The notes beneath the pieces were generated by a model, which saw nothing but the letters and a program-made list of their open reading frames with translations, had not been told where the DNA came from and did no database searches. The position numbers were made by a program, and so were the translations under genes. A stretch of DNA of 64,000 nucleotides from Bacillota bacterium (GTDB lineage Bacteria; Bacillota; Clostridia; Lachnospirales; Lachnospiraceae), in contig JAEXNR010000051.1 in NCBI GenBank assembly GCA_023439505.1, positions 35,739-99,738 on the forward strand. The letters are read 5' to 3'. Positions 8,233 to 17,449 of the stretch are shown piece after piece. Positions within the stretch are counted from its first letter, which is position 1. The number at the start of each line of letters is the position of its first letter.

Positions 8233-9981
8233 ATGAATAAAGTCAGAATTTTTAATGCACTTCGGGTTAAATTAATCATGATTGCCATCGTTTTAATTGC
8301 GATACCTGTCATTACGGTAACCCTGTCATATACAGGGACCGTCAAGAAAATCATACAGAATAAATACACGGTTTCCGCTACACAATCGGTTTATGAAACC
8401 GGAGAAAAAATCGACTTTTTACTTGATGATCTTGTAGAGTATTCGACTTTAATCATATCCAACAGTACCCTGCTGCGTATGGTAGAACATCCCACAGACT
8501 ATACCCAGGATGAATTTAATAATGTACTTCGAACATTTATCACCTCGCGGGATGATATTGAAGCGATTGATCTTACATTGCGTCATAATGAGTATTCCTC
8601 CGGAGTCAAAAAGATCGGGATTAAAGATCCGATTAATTCCGTACTTGAAAGATCGACAGGAGAACCGGTCTGGCTGCCGACGAAAACAAAACTCATCGAG
8701 ATCCTATCAGGCAAGTTTGGAAAGCTATATTTTACCCTTGGAAGAAAAATTGTGGATTTTAATACATTGAGGGATTATGGTTATATCAGATTTGATCTGG
8801 AGGAAGCGGTGTTGGAGAATCAGTATGCCGGTCTGCTGGATAATGAGGATCATAACTATGTAAATGTATTTATCTGTGATGAGAAAGGGAATGTGATCAG
8901 TCACCCGGATAAAAAGCAGGTGGGGCGATCCATACTGGGACAACCCTATGCAAAGCAGGTATTGGACGACAAAGAAGGTCATGATTATATTCTTTATAAG
9001 GCGGATACGGAGCAAATAGTAATCTATTCTACCTTGCAAAGGAACGGATGGAAGATTATCATGACGCTGTCCACCAGATACTTGTATCAGGAACTCAATC
9101 GCATTCAGGCTTATCTTATCGTTGGCGGAGTAGTATATGTGGTAGTAATTCTTCTGTTTATCTTAATCTTTGCCATACGATACACCGAGCCTATGATGAG
9201 GATGATGGCGGTAATTAAGAGAGTAGAGCAGGGAGATTTAACAGCCCGGACGGAGATACAAACCGGGGATGAGCTTGGACAGCTGGGAATGAGTCTGAAT
9301 AATATGATAGGTGAGATGCAGGTGCTGATCGATAAACTGATTCAGGAGGAACATGAGAAAAAAGAAGTTGAGCTGGAAGCGCTGCATGCCCAGATCAATC
9401 CACATTTTCTCTACAATACCTTAAACACTATTAAATGGATGGCAAAAATTCAAGGGGATACCAGTGTCAGCAAATCCATTACAGCATTAATCAAACTTCT
9501 TAGAATCAGTACCAATCTTGGAAGAGACATGATAACGCTTCGGGAGGAACTGGATTATGTGGAGAATTATATCGTAATTCAAAGACTTCGCTTCAATCAG
9601 GGGATCAATATCAGCCAGGAAATCATGGAAGAATGCATGGAATTGTCCGTTCCAAAGCTGATTTTACAGCCAATTGTTGAAAACTCCCTGATTTACGGTC
9701 TGGCTGATGGGCGACAGGAAATAAATATCAGGATTACAGCGTTTATTGAGGATCATCAGTTAATCATCGAGATCAGGGATGACGGGCCGGGAATAGAGGA
9801 GGAAGTGCTGGAACGAATCCTATCAGGATCCACAGACAAAAATAAATTCAGCAAGGTAGGGATTAACAATGTAAATCACAGAATTCGTCTGTATTGCGGC
9901 AATGAATTCGGAATTCAGATCGAGACTAAGCTTGGTGTGGGTACCATGATAAGAGCAAAATTATCGATCAATTCTAATTAA
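8233..9981 (+). CDS. YesM-type sensor histidine kinase
   Basis: 582 residues. Membrane segment 1 about residues 14-34, a Cache-like extracellular region (about 40-285) and membrane segment 2 about 293-316 (VVYVVVILLFILIFAI). A HAMP domain (about 320-372) precedes the His_kinase segment HAQINPHFLYNTLNTIKWM, with the phospho-acceptor His near residue 390. A C-terminal HATPase region with DDGPGIEEE (about 515) follows. This is the architecture of the LytS/YesM family, which pairs with AraC-type response regulators such as the next gene, 24 bp downstream. With the upstream solute-binding lipoprotein it forms a plausible three-component sensing system for an extracellular carbohydrate. Confidence 0.9.
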   Translation: MNKVRIFNALRVKLIMIAIVLIAIPVITVTLSYTGTVKKIIQNKYTVSATQSVYETGEKIDFLLDDLVEYSTLIISNSTLLRMVEHPTDYTQDEFNNVLRTFITSRDDIEAIDLTLRHNEYSSGVKKIGIKDPINSVLERSTGEPVWLPTKTKLIEILSGKFGKLYFTLGRKIVDFNTLRDYGYIRFDLEEAVLENQYAGLLDNEDHNYVNVFICDEKGNVISHPDKKQVGRSILGQPYAKQVLDDKEGHDYILYKADTEQIVIYSTLQRNGWKIIMTLSTRYLYQELNRIQAYLIVGGVVYVVVILLFILIFAIRYTEPMMRMMAVIKRVEQGDLTARTEIQTGDELGQLGMSLNNMIGEMQVLIDKLIQEEHEKKEVELEALHAQINPHFLYNTLNTIKWMAKIQGDTSVSKSITALIKLLRISTNLGRDMITLREELDYVENYIVIQRLRFNQGINISQEIMEECMELSVPKLILQPIVENSLIYGLADGRQEINIRITAFIEDHQLIIEIRDDGPGIEEEVLERILSGSTDKNKFSKVGINNVNHRIRLYCGNEFGIQIETKLGVGTMIRAKLSINSN

Positions 9982-10005
9982 TGGTCTTTGAGAGGCAGGG
10001 TGTTT

Positions 10006-11589
10006 ATGTATAAAGTTCTAATCGTAGATGATGAAGTACTGGTGAGGGTGGGACTTAAAACAACAATTCAATGGGAAGAGATGGGATTTATCATAGCGTC
10101 GGAAGCTTCCAATGGGGAACAGGGTTATGAAAACTATGTGAAATATAAACCGGATGTTATTATAACCGATATCAAAATGCCAAAACAAGACGGTCTTTGG
10201 CTGGTGGAAAGGATAAGAGAAGAAGATCAGGAGGCGATAATACTGGTCCTTACCTGCTATGATGAGTTCTCTTATGCGAGAAAGGCACTAAAAGTCGGGG
10301 CGGATGACTATATATTAAAGACTGAAATTGAAGACGAAGAGTTAATAAAACTCATGGTAAATATCAAAGAGAAGCTGGATGCACAGTATAAGGCCAAAGC
10401 CCATAAAGAAAATCAGCCAAATATACAGGATCTTACACGTTCCATATTCTCTGATTTGATGAAGCAAGGATTTCAAATTGATGAAAGTCTTCATAATGCA
10501 CTGGGCAATCTGAATTTTCCCGCACAACGTTCACAGTACGCCTTTATGAGCATATCCATTGTTCACCCGAATCAAAAAAACAAAGATACGGATAAAATTA
10601 ATCATGCGGTTATGAACATCATATTCGGGCAATTTCATGAAAAATCAGTAACCTATATGGAAGGACAGCAGGGCAGTTCTTATTTGATATTTCTGGCCAG
10701 AGAGGAGTTGACCTTCGCTGACATCAAAAGAATTTTTTACGCAGCGGCGAATGGTGCAATGCAATATTTTGATATATTTTTAAATGCAGTTTGTTCTCCT
10801 GTGTTTGTAAGTCTGGGAGAAGCACAAGTAGTCTATCAGGATTACGCGGAAAAAGCGCAGATCTTATTCTACCAAAACAGCTATCATGTAATTATGGAGA
10901 CGGGGGATATTAAATTTTCCGAACCCAGTGTCCTGGAACTGAAGAAGGCTTATCATGGTAATTTTATGGAGGCCATCGGCCATGAGATGATGAAAACAGT
11001 AAATGAACTGCTGGAGGAACAGGGTCAGTTTTTCGAACATAATAAAGTCTCACCTATGATTGTAAGAATTTTTTATTCTAACATGGTTGGAGATTTGTTT
11101 GGTGGATATGGGATCTATATGACGAACAGAGAACTGTTTGACACGCACAAAGTTTATCACTATCAAATGGAAAATACCGATACGTTAGAACAGATTCACA
11201 CCCTGTTGATTACCTTATGTTCCAATCTGATTCATGAAATAGAAGCAATGAGATTTATCAATTCCAAGTATCTGATTCATCAGGCAGAGAATTTCATTGA
11301 ATATCATTACATGGATAAGATCTCCCTGGATGATGTTGCCAGGGAATTAAATATATCAAAGCATTATCTGTGCAGTGTCTTTAAAAAAGAGACAGGCGAA
11401 AATATGTCACTCTATATTAACCGCCTTCGAATTGAGAAGGCAAAGCAAATGTTGCTGGAATCCGATATTAAAATTAAGGAAATTTTTGAGAAAATAGGGT
11501 ACTCTGATCAGCAGTATTTTAGTAAAGTATTCAAAAAGATTACAGGGATGACTGTAATCGAGTACAAAGAAAGGCTGGGGAGAAAATAA
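10006..11589 (+). CDS. YesN-type response regulator with AraC DNA-binding domain
   Basis: 527 residues from ATG 10006; a TTG six codons upstream is in frame, but the receiver domain begins at MYKVLIVDDE. Receiver with acidic pair D8-D9 and phospho-acceptor D55 in VIITDIKMP. A long central region of about 300 residues follows. The C-terminal 100 residues form two AraC helix-turn-helix motifs (ISLDDVARELNISKHYLCSVFKK and IKEIFEKIGYSDQQYFSKVF). It is the cognate regulator of the preceding kinase. Its likely target is the ABC importer that follows, where a 21-bp-spaced direct repeat lies upstream. A strong terminator ends this unit. Confidence 0.9.
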   Translation: MYKVLIVDDEVLVRVGLKTTIQWEEMGFIIASEASNGEQGYENYVKYKPDVIITDIKMPKQDGLWLVERIREEDQEAIILVLTCYDEFSYARKALKVGADDYILKTEIEDEELIKLMVNIKEKLDAQYKAKAHKENQPNIQDLTRSIFSDLMKQGFQIDESLHNALGNLNFPAQRSQYAFMSISIVHPNQKNKDTDKINHAVMNIIFGQFHEKSVTYMEGQQGSSYLIFLAREELTFADIKRIFYAAANGAMQYFDIFLNAVCSPVFVSLGEAQVVYQDYAEKAQILFYQNSYHVIMETGDIKFSEPSVLELKKAYHGNFMEAIGHEMMKTVNELLEEQGQFFEHNKVSPMIVRIFYSNMVGDLFGGYGIYMTNRELFDTHKVYHYQMENTDTLEQIHTLLITLCSNLIHEIEAMRFINSKYLIHQAENFIEYHYMDKISLDDVARELNISKHYLCSVFKKETGENMSLYINRLRIEKAKQMLLESDIKIKEIFEKIGYSDQQYFSKVFKKITGMTVIEYKERLGRK

Positions 11590-11623
11590 CTGGATCTCGA
11601 AATTGAAGAATGAGATAAGAGAA

Positions 11624-11685
11624 GAGGCTGTCTGAAAGTGACGGCATCCGGAGACGGGTGTCATCACCTTCGGACAGCCTCTTGT
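11624..11685 (+). terminator. Strong terminator after the two-component system
   Basis: GAGGCTGTCTGAA (from 11624) pairs with TTCGGACAGCCTC (to 11681) over 13 bp with one G-U pair, followed by TTGTT. A smaller GGTG/CACC hairpin sits inside the loop. Confidence 0.8.
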
Positions 11686-11766
11686 TACAGCAGGTACAAA
11701 AAGGTACAGCAAATTACATTCGATTTGTTAAATAATACGAACAAATACGCTCTGGAATACCAGGTC

Positions 11767-11805
11767 ATCTTAATATTGTACAAAGAAATCTTAATCCAGT
11801 ACAAA
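11767..11805 (+). promoter_or_regulatory. Direct repeat, 21-bp period: candidate AraC-type regulator site
   Basis: Two copies of an 18-bp sequence ATCTTAATNNNGTACAAA (11767-11784 and 11788-11805) match at 15 of 18 positions and start exactly 21 bp apart, two helical turns. This is the classical geometry of AraC-family half-sites. It lies about 160 bp upstream of the ABC ATPase gene and directly downstream of the AraC-type regulator gene. Confidence 0.55.
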
Positions 11806-11964
11806 TAAACAAGTTTGTGAATGTAATAACAAACAAAGCAAGTAAAATTGTACATAAGTATAACAACTTGAAACATTTTTTTGTTTAAATTAATGATGTA
11901 TTATGATAATCACAAAAGGAAAACAAGTAAAGTTGCCTAAAACAAGTAGAAAGGAGAAGCGTTA

Positions 11965-13482
11965 ATGAATTCAGAAATCAAATTGAGAGCATCCAATATT
12001 GAGAAATCCTTTCCGGGTGTAAAGGCACTGGATCATGTGAACTTTGCAGTAAGAAAAGGGACGGTGCATGTGCTTTGCGGTGAGAACGGAGCAGGGAAAT
12101 CAACCTTAATGAAGGTGATCAACGGTATTTACCGTCAGGATGGCGGTGAGATCCTGATTGATGAGAAACCCGTAGAAATTAAAAATCCGATTCAGGCAAG
12201 AAGCCTTGGAATTTCCATGATTTTTCAGGAACTGAACTATATGCCGGAGATGACCATTGAAGAAAGTCTCTTCGTCGGAAACTGGCCGAGAGATCATTAT
12301 AAGAAAATCGATTGGAAAGAGATCAGAAAGAGAACCATTGATCTTTTAAAAAAGGAAAATCTGAATTATGATCCGGAGACGAAGCTAAAGGATTTAACAG
12401 TATCCGATATACAGATGCTGGAAATTTTAAAGGCAATCTCCTATCACTCGGATATTATCATTATGGATGAGCCTACATCAGCGATTACCAATAAAGAAGT
12501 TGAGGTCCTTTTTAAAAAAATTAATGAGATCAAGCAGCGTGGTGCATGCATTATCTATATTTCCCACAAAATGGATGAAATATTTCGGATTGCTGATGAA
12601 ATCACGGTATTTCGTGACGGATGTGTGGTGGACTCCAGACCAATTAAGGAGTATGATCTGGAAACGGTTATTTCTCAGATGGTTGGAAGAAAGCTTGAGA
12701 ATAATTATCCCAAGGAAGATATCACCCTGGGAGAAGATATTTTAAAAGTACTCCATCTCACCAACAGAGGTAAATGCGAGGACGTCAGCTTCCATGTAAA
12801 AGAAGGAGAGATCATAGGCTTTGCCGGATTGATGGGAGCAGGAAGAACAGAAGTAATGCGTTGTCTGTTTGGACTTGACCCTTATCAGGAGGGTGAAATT
12901 TTAATTAAAAATCAAAAGGTAAAGATAAAAAATGTCAAAAGCAGTATTGATAAAAAGATGGTTATGTTGTCAGAGGACAGACGAAGATTTGGTATTATCC
13001 CGATCCGCAGCATCAGAGAAAACGTGGCACTTGCCAGCCTGAAAAAATTCATTTATAAGGGACGCCTTCATGAAAAGGCGGAAAATGAGGCAATTGCACA
13101 ATATTGCCAGAAGATGAATGTGAAGGCACCTGATTACGAGACAAAAATAGAATCCTTAAGCGGCGGTAACCAGCAGAAGGTTATTTTGGCGAAATGGATG
13201 GTTACCAATCCGGATATTTTAATCGTAGATGAACCTACCCGTGGTATTGATGTGGGTGCGAAATATGAGATTTACAAGCTGATGACAGAATTGGCAAAGC
13301 AAAGAAAGGCGCTGGTCATGGTTTCCTCGGAATTACCGGAGCTGATTGGGATGTGTGACAGAATTTATGTTATGGCGAAGGGAAAAATAACCGGAATGTT
13401 AACCAGAGAGGAATTTACTCAGGAAAGTATTATGGCTTATGCGACAGGAACAAAAATTCAAAAAAGGGGTGAAATAAATTGA
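11965..13482 (+). CDS. Sugar ABC importer, double ATP-binding subunit (RbsA/MglA type)
   Basis: 505 residues, the usual length for fused sugar ABC ATPases. First nucleotide-binding domain: Walker A GENGAGKST near residue 40, signature-like VSDIQMLEILKAI near 148 and Walker B IIIMDEPTS near 168. Second domain: degenerate Walker A GLMGAGRTE near 292, signature LSGGNQQK near 400 and Walker B ILIVDEPTRGID near 423. AAAGGAG precedes ATG 11965. It couples ATP hydrolysis in the cytoplasm to import through the next gene's permease. The stop overlaps the permease start by four bases. Confidence 0.92.
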   Translation: MNSEIKLRASNIEKSFPGVKALDHVNFAVRKGTVHVLCGENGAGKSTLMKVINGIYRQDGGEILIDEKPVEIKNPIQARSLGISMIFQELNYMPEMTIEESLFVGNWPRDHYKKIDWKEIRKRTIDLLKKENLNYDPETKLKDLTVSDIQMLEILKAISYHSDIIIMDEPTSAITNKEVEVLFKKINEIKQRGACIIYISHKMDEIFRIADEITVFRDGCVVDSRPIKEYDLETVISQMVGRKLENNYPKEDITLGEDILKVLHLTNRGKCEDVSFHVKEGEIIGFAGLMGAGRTEVMRCLFGLDPYQEGEILIKNQKVKIKNVKSSIDKKMVMLSEDRRRFGIIPIRSIRENVALASLKKFIYKGRLHEKAENEAIAQYCQKMNVKAPDYETKIESLSGGNQQKVILAKWMVTNPDILIVDEPTRGIDVGAKYEIYKLMTELAKQRKALVMVSSELPELIGMCDRIYVMAKGKITGMLTREEFTQESIMAYATGTKIQKRGEIN

Positions 13483-14444
13483 ATCCAGGTACAATGTCTA
13501 AAAGCAAATTTATCAGTAATATAAAATCCAAATACAGTATTTATTTTGTCCTGCTTGCGTTGTTTATTTTCTGCTGGCTGGCTAATAAAAACTTTGTATC
13601 GGTGGCCAATCTGCAGAATATTTCCACACAGATCACAGTAGGAACCATATTGGCATTTGGTCAGACAATTCTTATTATTTCGGGTATGTTGGATTTATCC
13701 TCAGCCTCAGTTCTTGCTCTGGCAGGAGTGCTTTCCATCTCCGCATACCAATACTCAGGGTCCTTAACCATTGGATTTATTGTAGCAATCCTGGTAGGTG
13801 TGGGATGTAATGTGTTAAATGGCCTTATGGTTACCAAATACAAAACACCTCCCTTCATTGCAACTCTTGCAATGATGGCAATGGCAAGAGGAGCAGCCCT
13901 TTTGTATACCAACGGACAGAATATTTATCAGATCGGTGATTATGTGAAATTTGGTCAAGGTAAAGTGTTTGGGATCTCCACACCAATTATTTTCCTGATC
14001 ATTACCCTAATCATTACCTGGTACCTGCTGCGGCATACCGTATTTGGCAGATCTATTTATGCCATCGGCGGTAATGAAGAAGCTGCCAATGCATCCGGTA
14101 TCAATGTAAATCGGATTAAGATGAGAGCATTTATCATCAATGGTATTATGGTAGGGATCGCCGGCGTGTTGTTTATGTCCCGTGTTAACGGTGGTATGCC
14201 AAACGGAGCAGTAGGTTATGAATTTAAAGCGCTTACCGCGGCAGTCATTGGAGGAACCAGTTTTTCCGGCGGTATCGGAACTGCATCAGGAACACTGGCA
14301 GGTGCTTTTATCGTAGGGTTTCTTGATAATATCATGGTTCTCGTAGGCGTGAACTCTTACCTTCAGCAGATCGTGCGCGGTGCAATTATCGCACTTGCAG
14401 TAATGTATGATATTTGGGCTAAGACCATGAGAAAGAAAAAATAG
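13479..14444 (+). CDS. Sugar ABC importer permease (RbsC type)
   Basis: 321 residues with eight to ten membrane segments and the BPD_transp_2 signature (ALAGVLSISAYQ, then GGNEEAANASGINVNRIKM near residue 195 and AVIGGTSFSGGIGTASGTLAGAF near 255). The TTG start at 13479 overlaps the preceding TGA (TTGA) and has GGGGTG in good position; an ATG five codons later has a poorer site. It would form the transmembrane homodimer of a ribose/xylose-type importer. Confidence 0.9.
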   Translation: MNPGTMSKSKFISNIKSKYSIYFVLLALFIFCWLANKNFVSVANLQNISTQITVGTILAFGQTILIISGMLDLSSASVLALAGVLSISAYQYSGSLTIGFIVAILVGVGCNVLNGLMVTKYKTPPFIATLAMMAMARGAALLYTNGQNIYQIGDYVKFGQGKVFGISTPIIFLIITLIITWYLLRHTVFGRSIYAIGGNEEAANASGINVNRIKMRAFIINGIMVGIAGVLFMSRVNGGMPNGAVGYEFKALTAAVIGGTSFSGGIGTASGTLAGAFIVGFLDNIMVLVGVNSYLQQIVRGAIIALAVMYDIWAKTMRKKK

Positions 14445-14516
14445 AGCGCTGATTAACATTTGTCTAAGATAGAGCAAGTCTCTATTTAGAATATAAAATT
14501 ATTAGGAGGAAAAGGT

Positions 14517-15560
14517 ATGAAAAAATTGTTGGTTATGGCAATGGTAGTAGCATTATTGGCTTCTGTATTTACAGGTTGTTCTTCTAAATCCGGTGACACA
14601 AACACGAAACCTGATACCCAAACGAATACAGACAATACAACAAAAGATGATACTGCAAATGGGGATCAGGGCAGTACAGACAAAGTTTACAGAGTAGCAT
14701 ATATCGCAAGAGCGCAGGCAGACTCTTTCGCAGCATGGTTAGCGAATGCGGTAATCGAAGAAGCAGCAAAATACCCGAACATTAAATTAGATGTATTTGA
14801 CGGTCAGGCTTCTGACGATACGGAAAACTCATTGATTGAGAATGCAATCACAAACAAGTATGATGCAATCATTGTTCAGCCAAATAATGGCGAGGCTCAA
14901 AGACCTTACGTAGAAAAGGCTGTTGCAGCAGGAATTAAAACAATCACAACCAACGCACGTATCAGTGGTATTGAGGGCGCGTCCTCTGTAGATGCTGATC
15001 CGTACGCACAGGCAAAAGTAAATGCAGACTTGGCTGTGGAACAGATTCCTCAGGGTGCCAATGTCGTAGTATTATTAGGACCTCCCGGAAACTTCCATGC
15101 AGATACCAGAGAACAAAGCTGGCAGAAGGAATTCTTTGATAAGAGACCTGATGTTAAAATTGTGGGTAAGGAAATTGCAAACTGGAATAAGGACGAAGCC
15201 ATGAATTACATGGAAACATGGGTACAGGCCAATGATAAAATTGATGCAATTATCGCAATGAATGATAACATGGCAGCAGGTGCGTTAGAAGTTGTAAAAG
15301 ATGATGCTAAATTTGCCAATATCTTAGCATATGGCGTTGATGGTACCGCAGAGGCTTGTCTCTTAATCAAAGACGGCAAGATGACTTCCACAAGTTTACA
15401 GAGTGCATATGCACTTGCTACTTCATTACTTGATACGACCAATAAGTTAGTTACCGGAGAAAAATCTCAGATAGATATCGACATTGATTGTCCTTTAATT
15501 ACCAAGGATAATGTAGATGAATTTATCGAAATGCACAAAAAAGCAGGCGCTATTAAATAA
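14517..15560 (+). CDS. Sugar ABC importer, substrate-binding lipoprotein (periplasmic-binding type 1)
   Basis: 347 residues. Signal peptide ending in SVFTGC with lipidated Cys about residue 21, then a Thr/Asp/Asn-rich linker. The body is a periplasmic-binding-protein-like fold of the ribose/galactose type: YRVAYIARAQADSFAAW, ENAITNKYDAIIVQPNN, VVLLGPPGNFHADTREQ and DAIIAMNDNMAAGALE. GGAGGA lies before ATG 14517. The gene is followed by a strongly structured spacer and a polyol dehydrogenase, so the substrate is probably a sugar or sugar alcohol. The exact ligand cannot be read from the sequence. Confidence 0.9.
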   Translation: MKKLLVMAMVVALLASVFTGCSSKSGDTNTKPDTQTNTDNTTKDDTANGDQGSTDKVYRVAYIARAQADSFAAWLANAVIEEAAKYPNIKLDVFDGQASDDTENSLIENAITNKYDAIIVQPNNGEAQRPYVEKAVAAGIKTITTNARISGIEGASSVDADPYAQAKVNADLAVEQIPQGANVVVLLGPPGNFHADTREQSWQKEFFDKRPDVKIVGKEIANWNKDEAMNYMETWVQANDKIDAIIAMNDNMAAGALEVVKDDAKFANILAYGVDGTAEACLLIKDGKMTSTSLQSAYALATSLLDTTNKLVTGEKSQIDIDIDCPLITKDNVDEFIEMHKKAGAIK

Positions 15561-15603
15561 GACAAAAGACGATAAAAGCAATCAATCTTACGAATTCATA
15601 AAA

Positions 15604-15684
15604 TTTCAGGTCCGGCACTGCATTCCTCCGAAAGATGCACAAACGCAAGCATATCCAACCTCCGGGGGAATGAGCCGCCTGAAA
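15604..15684 (+). other. Structured intercistronic RNA element
   Basis: Nested inverted repeats: TTTCAGG (15604-15610) with CCTGAAA (15678-15684), GGC (15614-15616) with GCC (15674-15676), and CATTCCTCCG (15621-15630) with CGGGGGAATG (15663-15672, one G-U pair). The 32-base loop can form another small stem. There is no T run, so it is not a terminator. It separates the binding-protein gene from the dehydrogenase gene within one apparent transcript. Confidence 0.7.
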
Positions 15685-15728
15685 ATATACAATACGAACA
15701 GGGTTATTCATTATAAGGAGGTTTTGCT

Positions 15729-16769
15729 ATGACAAATAAAGCTGTATTTATGCATGGAACTAATGATATGATATGGAAAGAAATCGACATGCCGGTCGTT
15801 CATGATAAAGATGTTCTAGTTAAAGTTGATATTGTCGGGATCTGCGGATCGGATGTTCATTACTATCAACATGGCAGGATCGGAGATTTTGTGGTGGAAG
15901 GAGATTTTATCCTTGGACACGAATGTGCCGGTGAAGTTGTGGAAGTAGGGAAGGAAGTTAAAAATCTGAAAGTGGGTGACCGGGTTGCCCTTGAGCCTGG
16001 AAAAACCTGCGGCAAATGTGAATACTGTAAATCCGGTTTATATAACCTGTGTCCTGATGTGGAATTCTTTGCAACACCGCCTTATCATGGTGTATTCGCA
16101 AACTATGTATCTCATCCGGAAGATATGTGCTTTAAACTCCCTGAGAATGTATCCAATCTGGAAGGTGCCCTGGTGGAACCTTTGGCGGTGGGACTGCATG
16201 CTACAGGCAAGGGAAATGTGAAATTAGGCGATACCGTCGTAATCTTTGGTACAGGCTGTATCGGTCTGGTAACGCTTCTATCCAGTAAAGCAAGAGGCGC
16301 GGCAAAGGTAATCGTTGTGGATGTCCTTCCAAACCGTCTGGAGACAGCAAAGAGGCTTGGAGCAACCCACATCATTAATGCAAGAGAAGAGAATGTGATC
16401 GATAAAATCAATGAGATCACAGAGGGACAAGGTGCTCATGTTGTAATAGATACTGCCGGTGCAGAAGTTACCGTAAAGCAGACAGCCGATGTGGTAAAAC
16501 GCGGCGGAACCATTGTTTTGGTAGGAATGACACCAAAGGATGAGGTAGAATTTAACTTCATGAAATTAATGGGGAAAGAAGGCGAGCTAAAAACTATTTT
16601 TAGATATCGTAATCTGTATCCGGTCGCAATTAATGCCATTGCCAGCGGTGCCATCAATGTGAAGGACATTGTCAGCCATGAATTTGATTTTGAAAATACG
16701 AAGGAAGCATTCGATTATGTGGTGAATAATGCCAGAGATGTAGTAAAGGCAGTCATCAAAATTAAGTAA
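15729..16769 (+). CDS. Zinc-dependent polyol dehydrogenase (sorbitol/xylitol dehydrogenase-like)
   Basis: 346 residues, medium-chain dehydrogenase/reductase. Catalytic-zinc region GICGSDVHYY (Cys about 38) and GHECAGE (about 64). Structural zinc loop CGKCEYCKSGLYNLC (about 96-110) and Rossmann motif FGTGCIG (about 170). These are typical of L-iditol 2-dehydrogenase/sorbitol dehydrogenases, which oxidise a polyol to a ketose with NAD. AAGGAGG precedes ATG 15729. Location directly after the ABC importer suggests it processes the imported compound. The substrate among sorbitol, xylitol and related polyols cannot be decided. Confidence 0.88.
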   Translation: MTNKAVFMHGTNDMIWKEIDMPVVHDKDVLVKVDIVGICGSDVHYYQHGRIGDFVVEGDFILGHECAGEVVEVGKEVKNLKVGDRVALEPGKTCGKCEYCKSGLYNLCPDVEFFATPPYHGVFANYVSHPEDMCFKLPENVSNLEGALVEPLAVGLHATGKGNVKLGDTVVIFGTGCIGLVTLLSSKARGAAKVIVVDVLPNRLETAKRLGATHIINAREENVIDKINEITEGQGAHVVIDTAGAEVTVKQTADVVKRGGTIVLVGMTPKDEVEFNFMKLMGKEGELKTIFRYRNLYPVAINAIASGAINVKDIVSHEFDFENTKEAFDYVVNNARDVVKAVIKIK

Positions 16770-16805
16770 GTCAATTCTCTTTCATGATAAATAAATATCC
16801 CCCTG

Positions 16806-16855
16806 AAAAAAAATGATCGATCCGATGGACTCCCATCGGGCAGGTCATTTTTTAT
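16806..16855 (+). terminator. Terminator of the sugar module
   Basis: CCGATGG (16822-16828) pairs with CCATCGG (16833-16839). Outer AAAAATGA pairs with TCATTTTT, giving a long hairpin ending in a T run. Confidence 0.85.
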
Positions 16856-17188
16856 TTGGTAAGGGTACTGCTTGCAGGTTTATCTTGTTTGGAGTTCCAG
16901 GTACGAAACCTAATAATGCAAAGAGATGATAAGGAAATTAATTTTTTTCATAGAAAAAGTATCAAATAATAGAATAAAAATGCGCCTAGAATAATCTGTT
17001 TTGATGCATAAAAAGAGCCGGATTGAACTTACAATAAATGTAAAAAATGGTTGAAATTGTAAGATATGCACAAAAATATATTAAAACAAAGATATAATTG
17101 TACGATTTCGTGTATTGAATTATGTATTTGATACCAATATAATGAAGGAAATTGGTCAGACCGGTAAACCAAATAATTTATTTCTGAG

Positions 17189-17225
17189 ACGAGGGCGTTG
17201 CATGATATCACAACGCTCTCGTTTT
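17189..17225 (+). terminator. Terminator-like hairpin 1 in the leader
   Basis: ACGAGGGCGTTG (17189-17200) pairs with CAACGCTCTCGT (17211-17222) over 12 bp with one G-U, followed by TTTT. No gene ends nearby. Confidence 0.7.
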
Positions 17226-17285
17226 GTAGTTAGCAGTACAATAGAAGGAATCTATTTAATTTCATACGGTTTTTTATGAAAATGT

Positions 17286-17318
17286 AAAGATGCATTGATG
17301 ATTCAGTGCATCTTTTTT
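17286..17318 (+). terminator. Terminator-like hairpin 2 in the leader
   Basis: AAAGATGCATTGA pairs with TCAGTGCATCTTT with one internal mismatch, a 4-5 base loop and a six-T run. It lies only 60 bp after hairpin 1 and about 130 bp before the importer start codon. Confidence 0.7.
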
Positions 17319-17449
17319 GAACAGGAAGTTCTGTCCCTTGTCATTGCATGTTGTTTCATAGGAAAAACAGATATGAATGTGTTAAAGTTTTAACTTATGT
17401 TTTTAACTTAAGTAATTAAAAATCATTATATTTGAGAGGAGATTTATAC

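Larger units (their letters stand above)
16860..17449. other. Long leader/spacer upstream of the amino-acid importer island
   Basis: No credible gene is seen. It holds two terminator-shaped hairpins (17189-17225 and 17286-17318, listed separately). It also holds a direct repeat TTTTAACTTA near 17385-17410 and a possible promoter TTAACT / TATATT (18-bp spacing) ending near 17431, just before the ribosome binding site. Short unannotated RNAs may end at the hairpins. Confidence 0.5.

Noticed and set aside
15517..15732. 71-residue reading frame between the sugar-binding protein and the dehydrogenase gene
   Set aside because: It overlaps the binding-protein gene and runs through the structured RNA element, and has no ribosome binding site or similarity.
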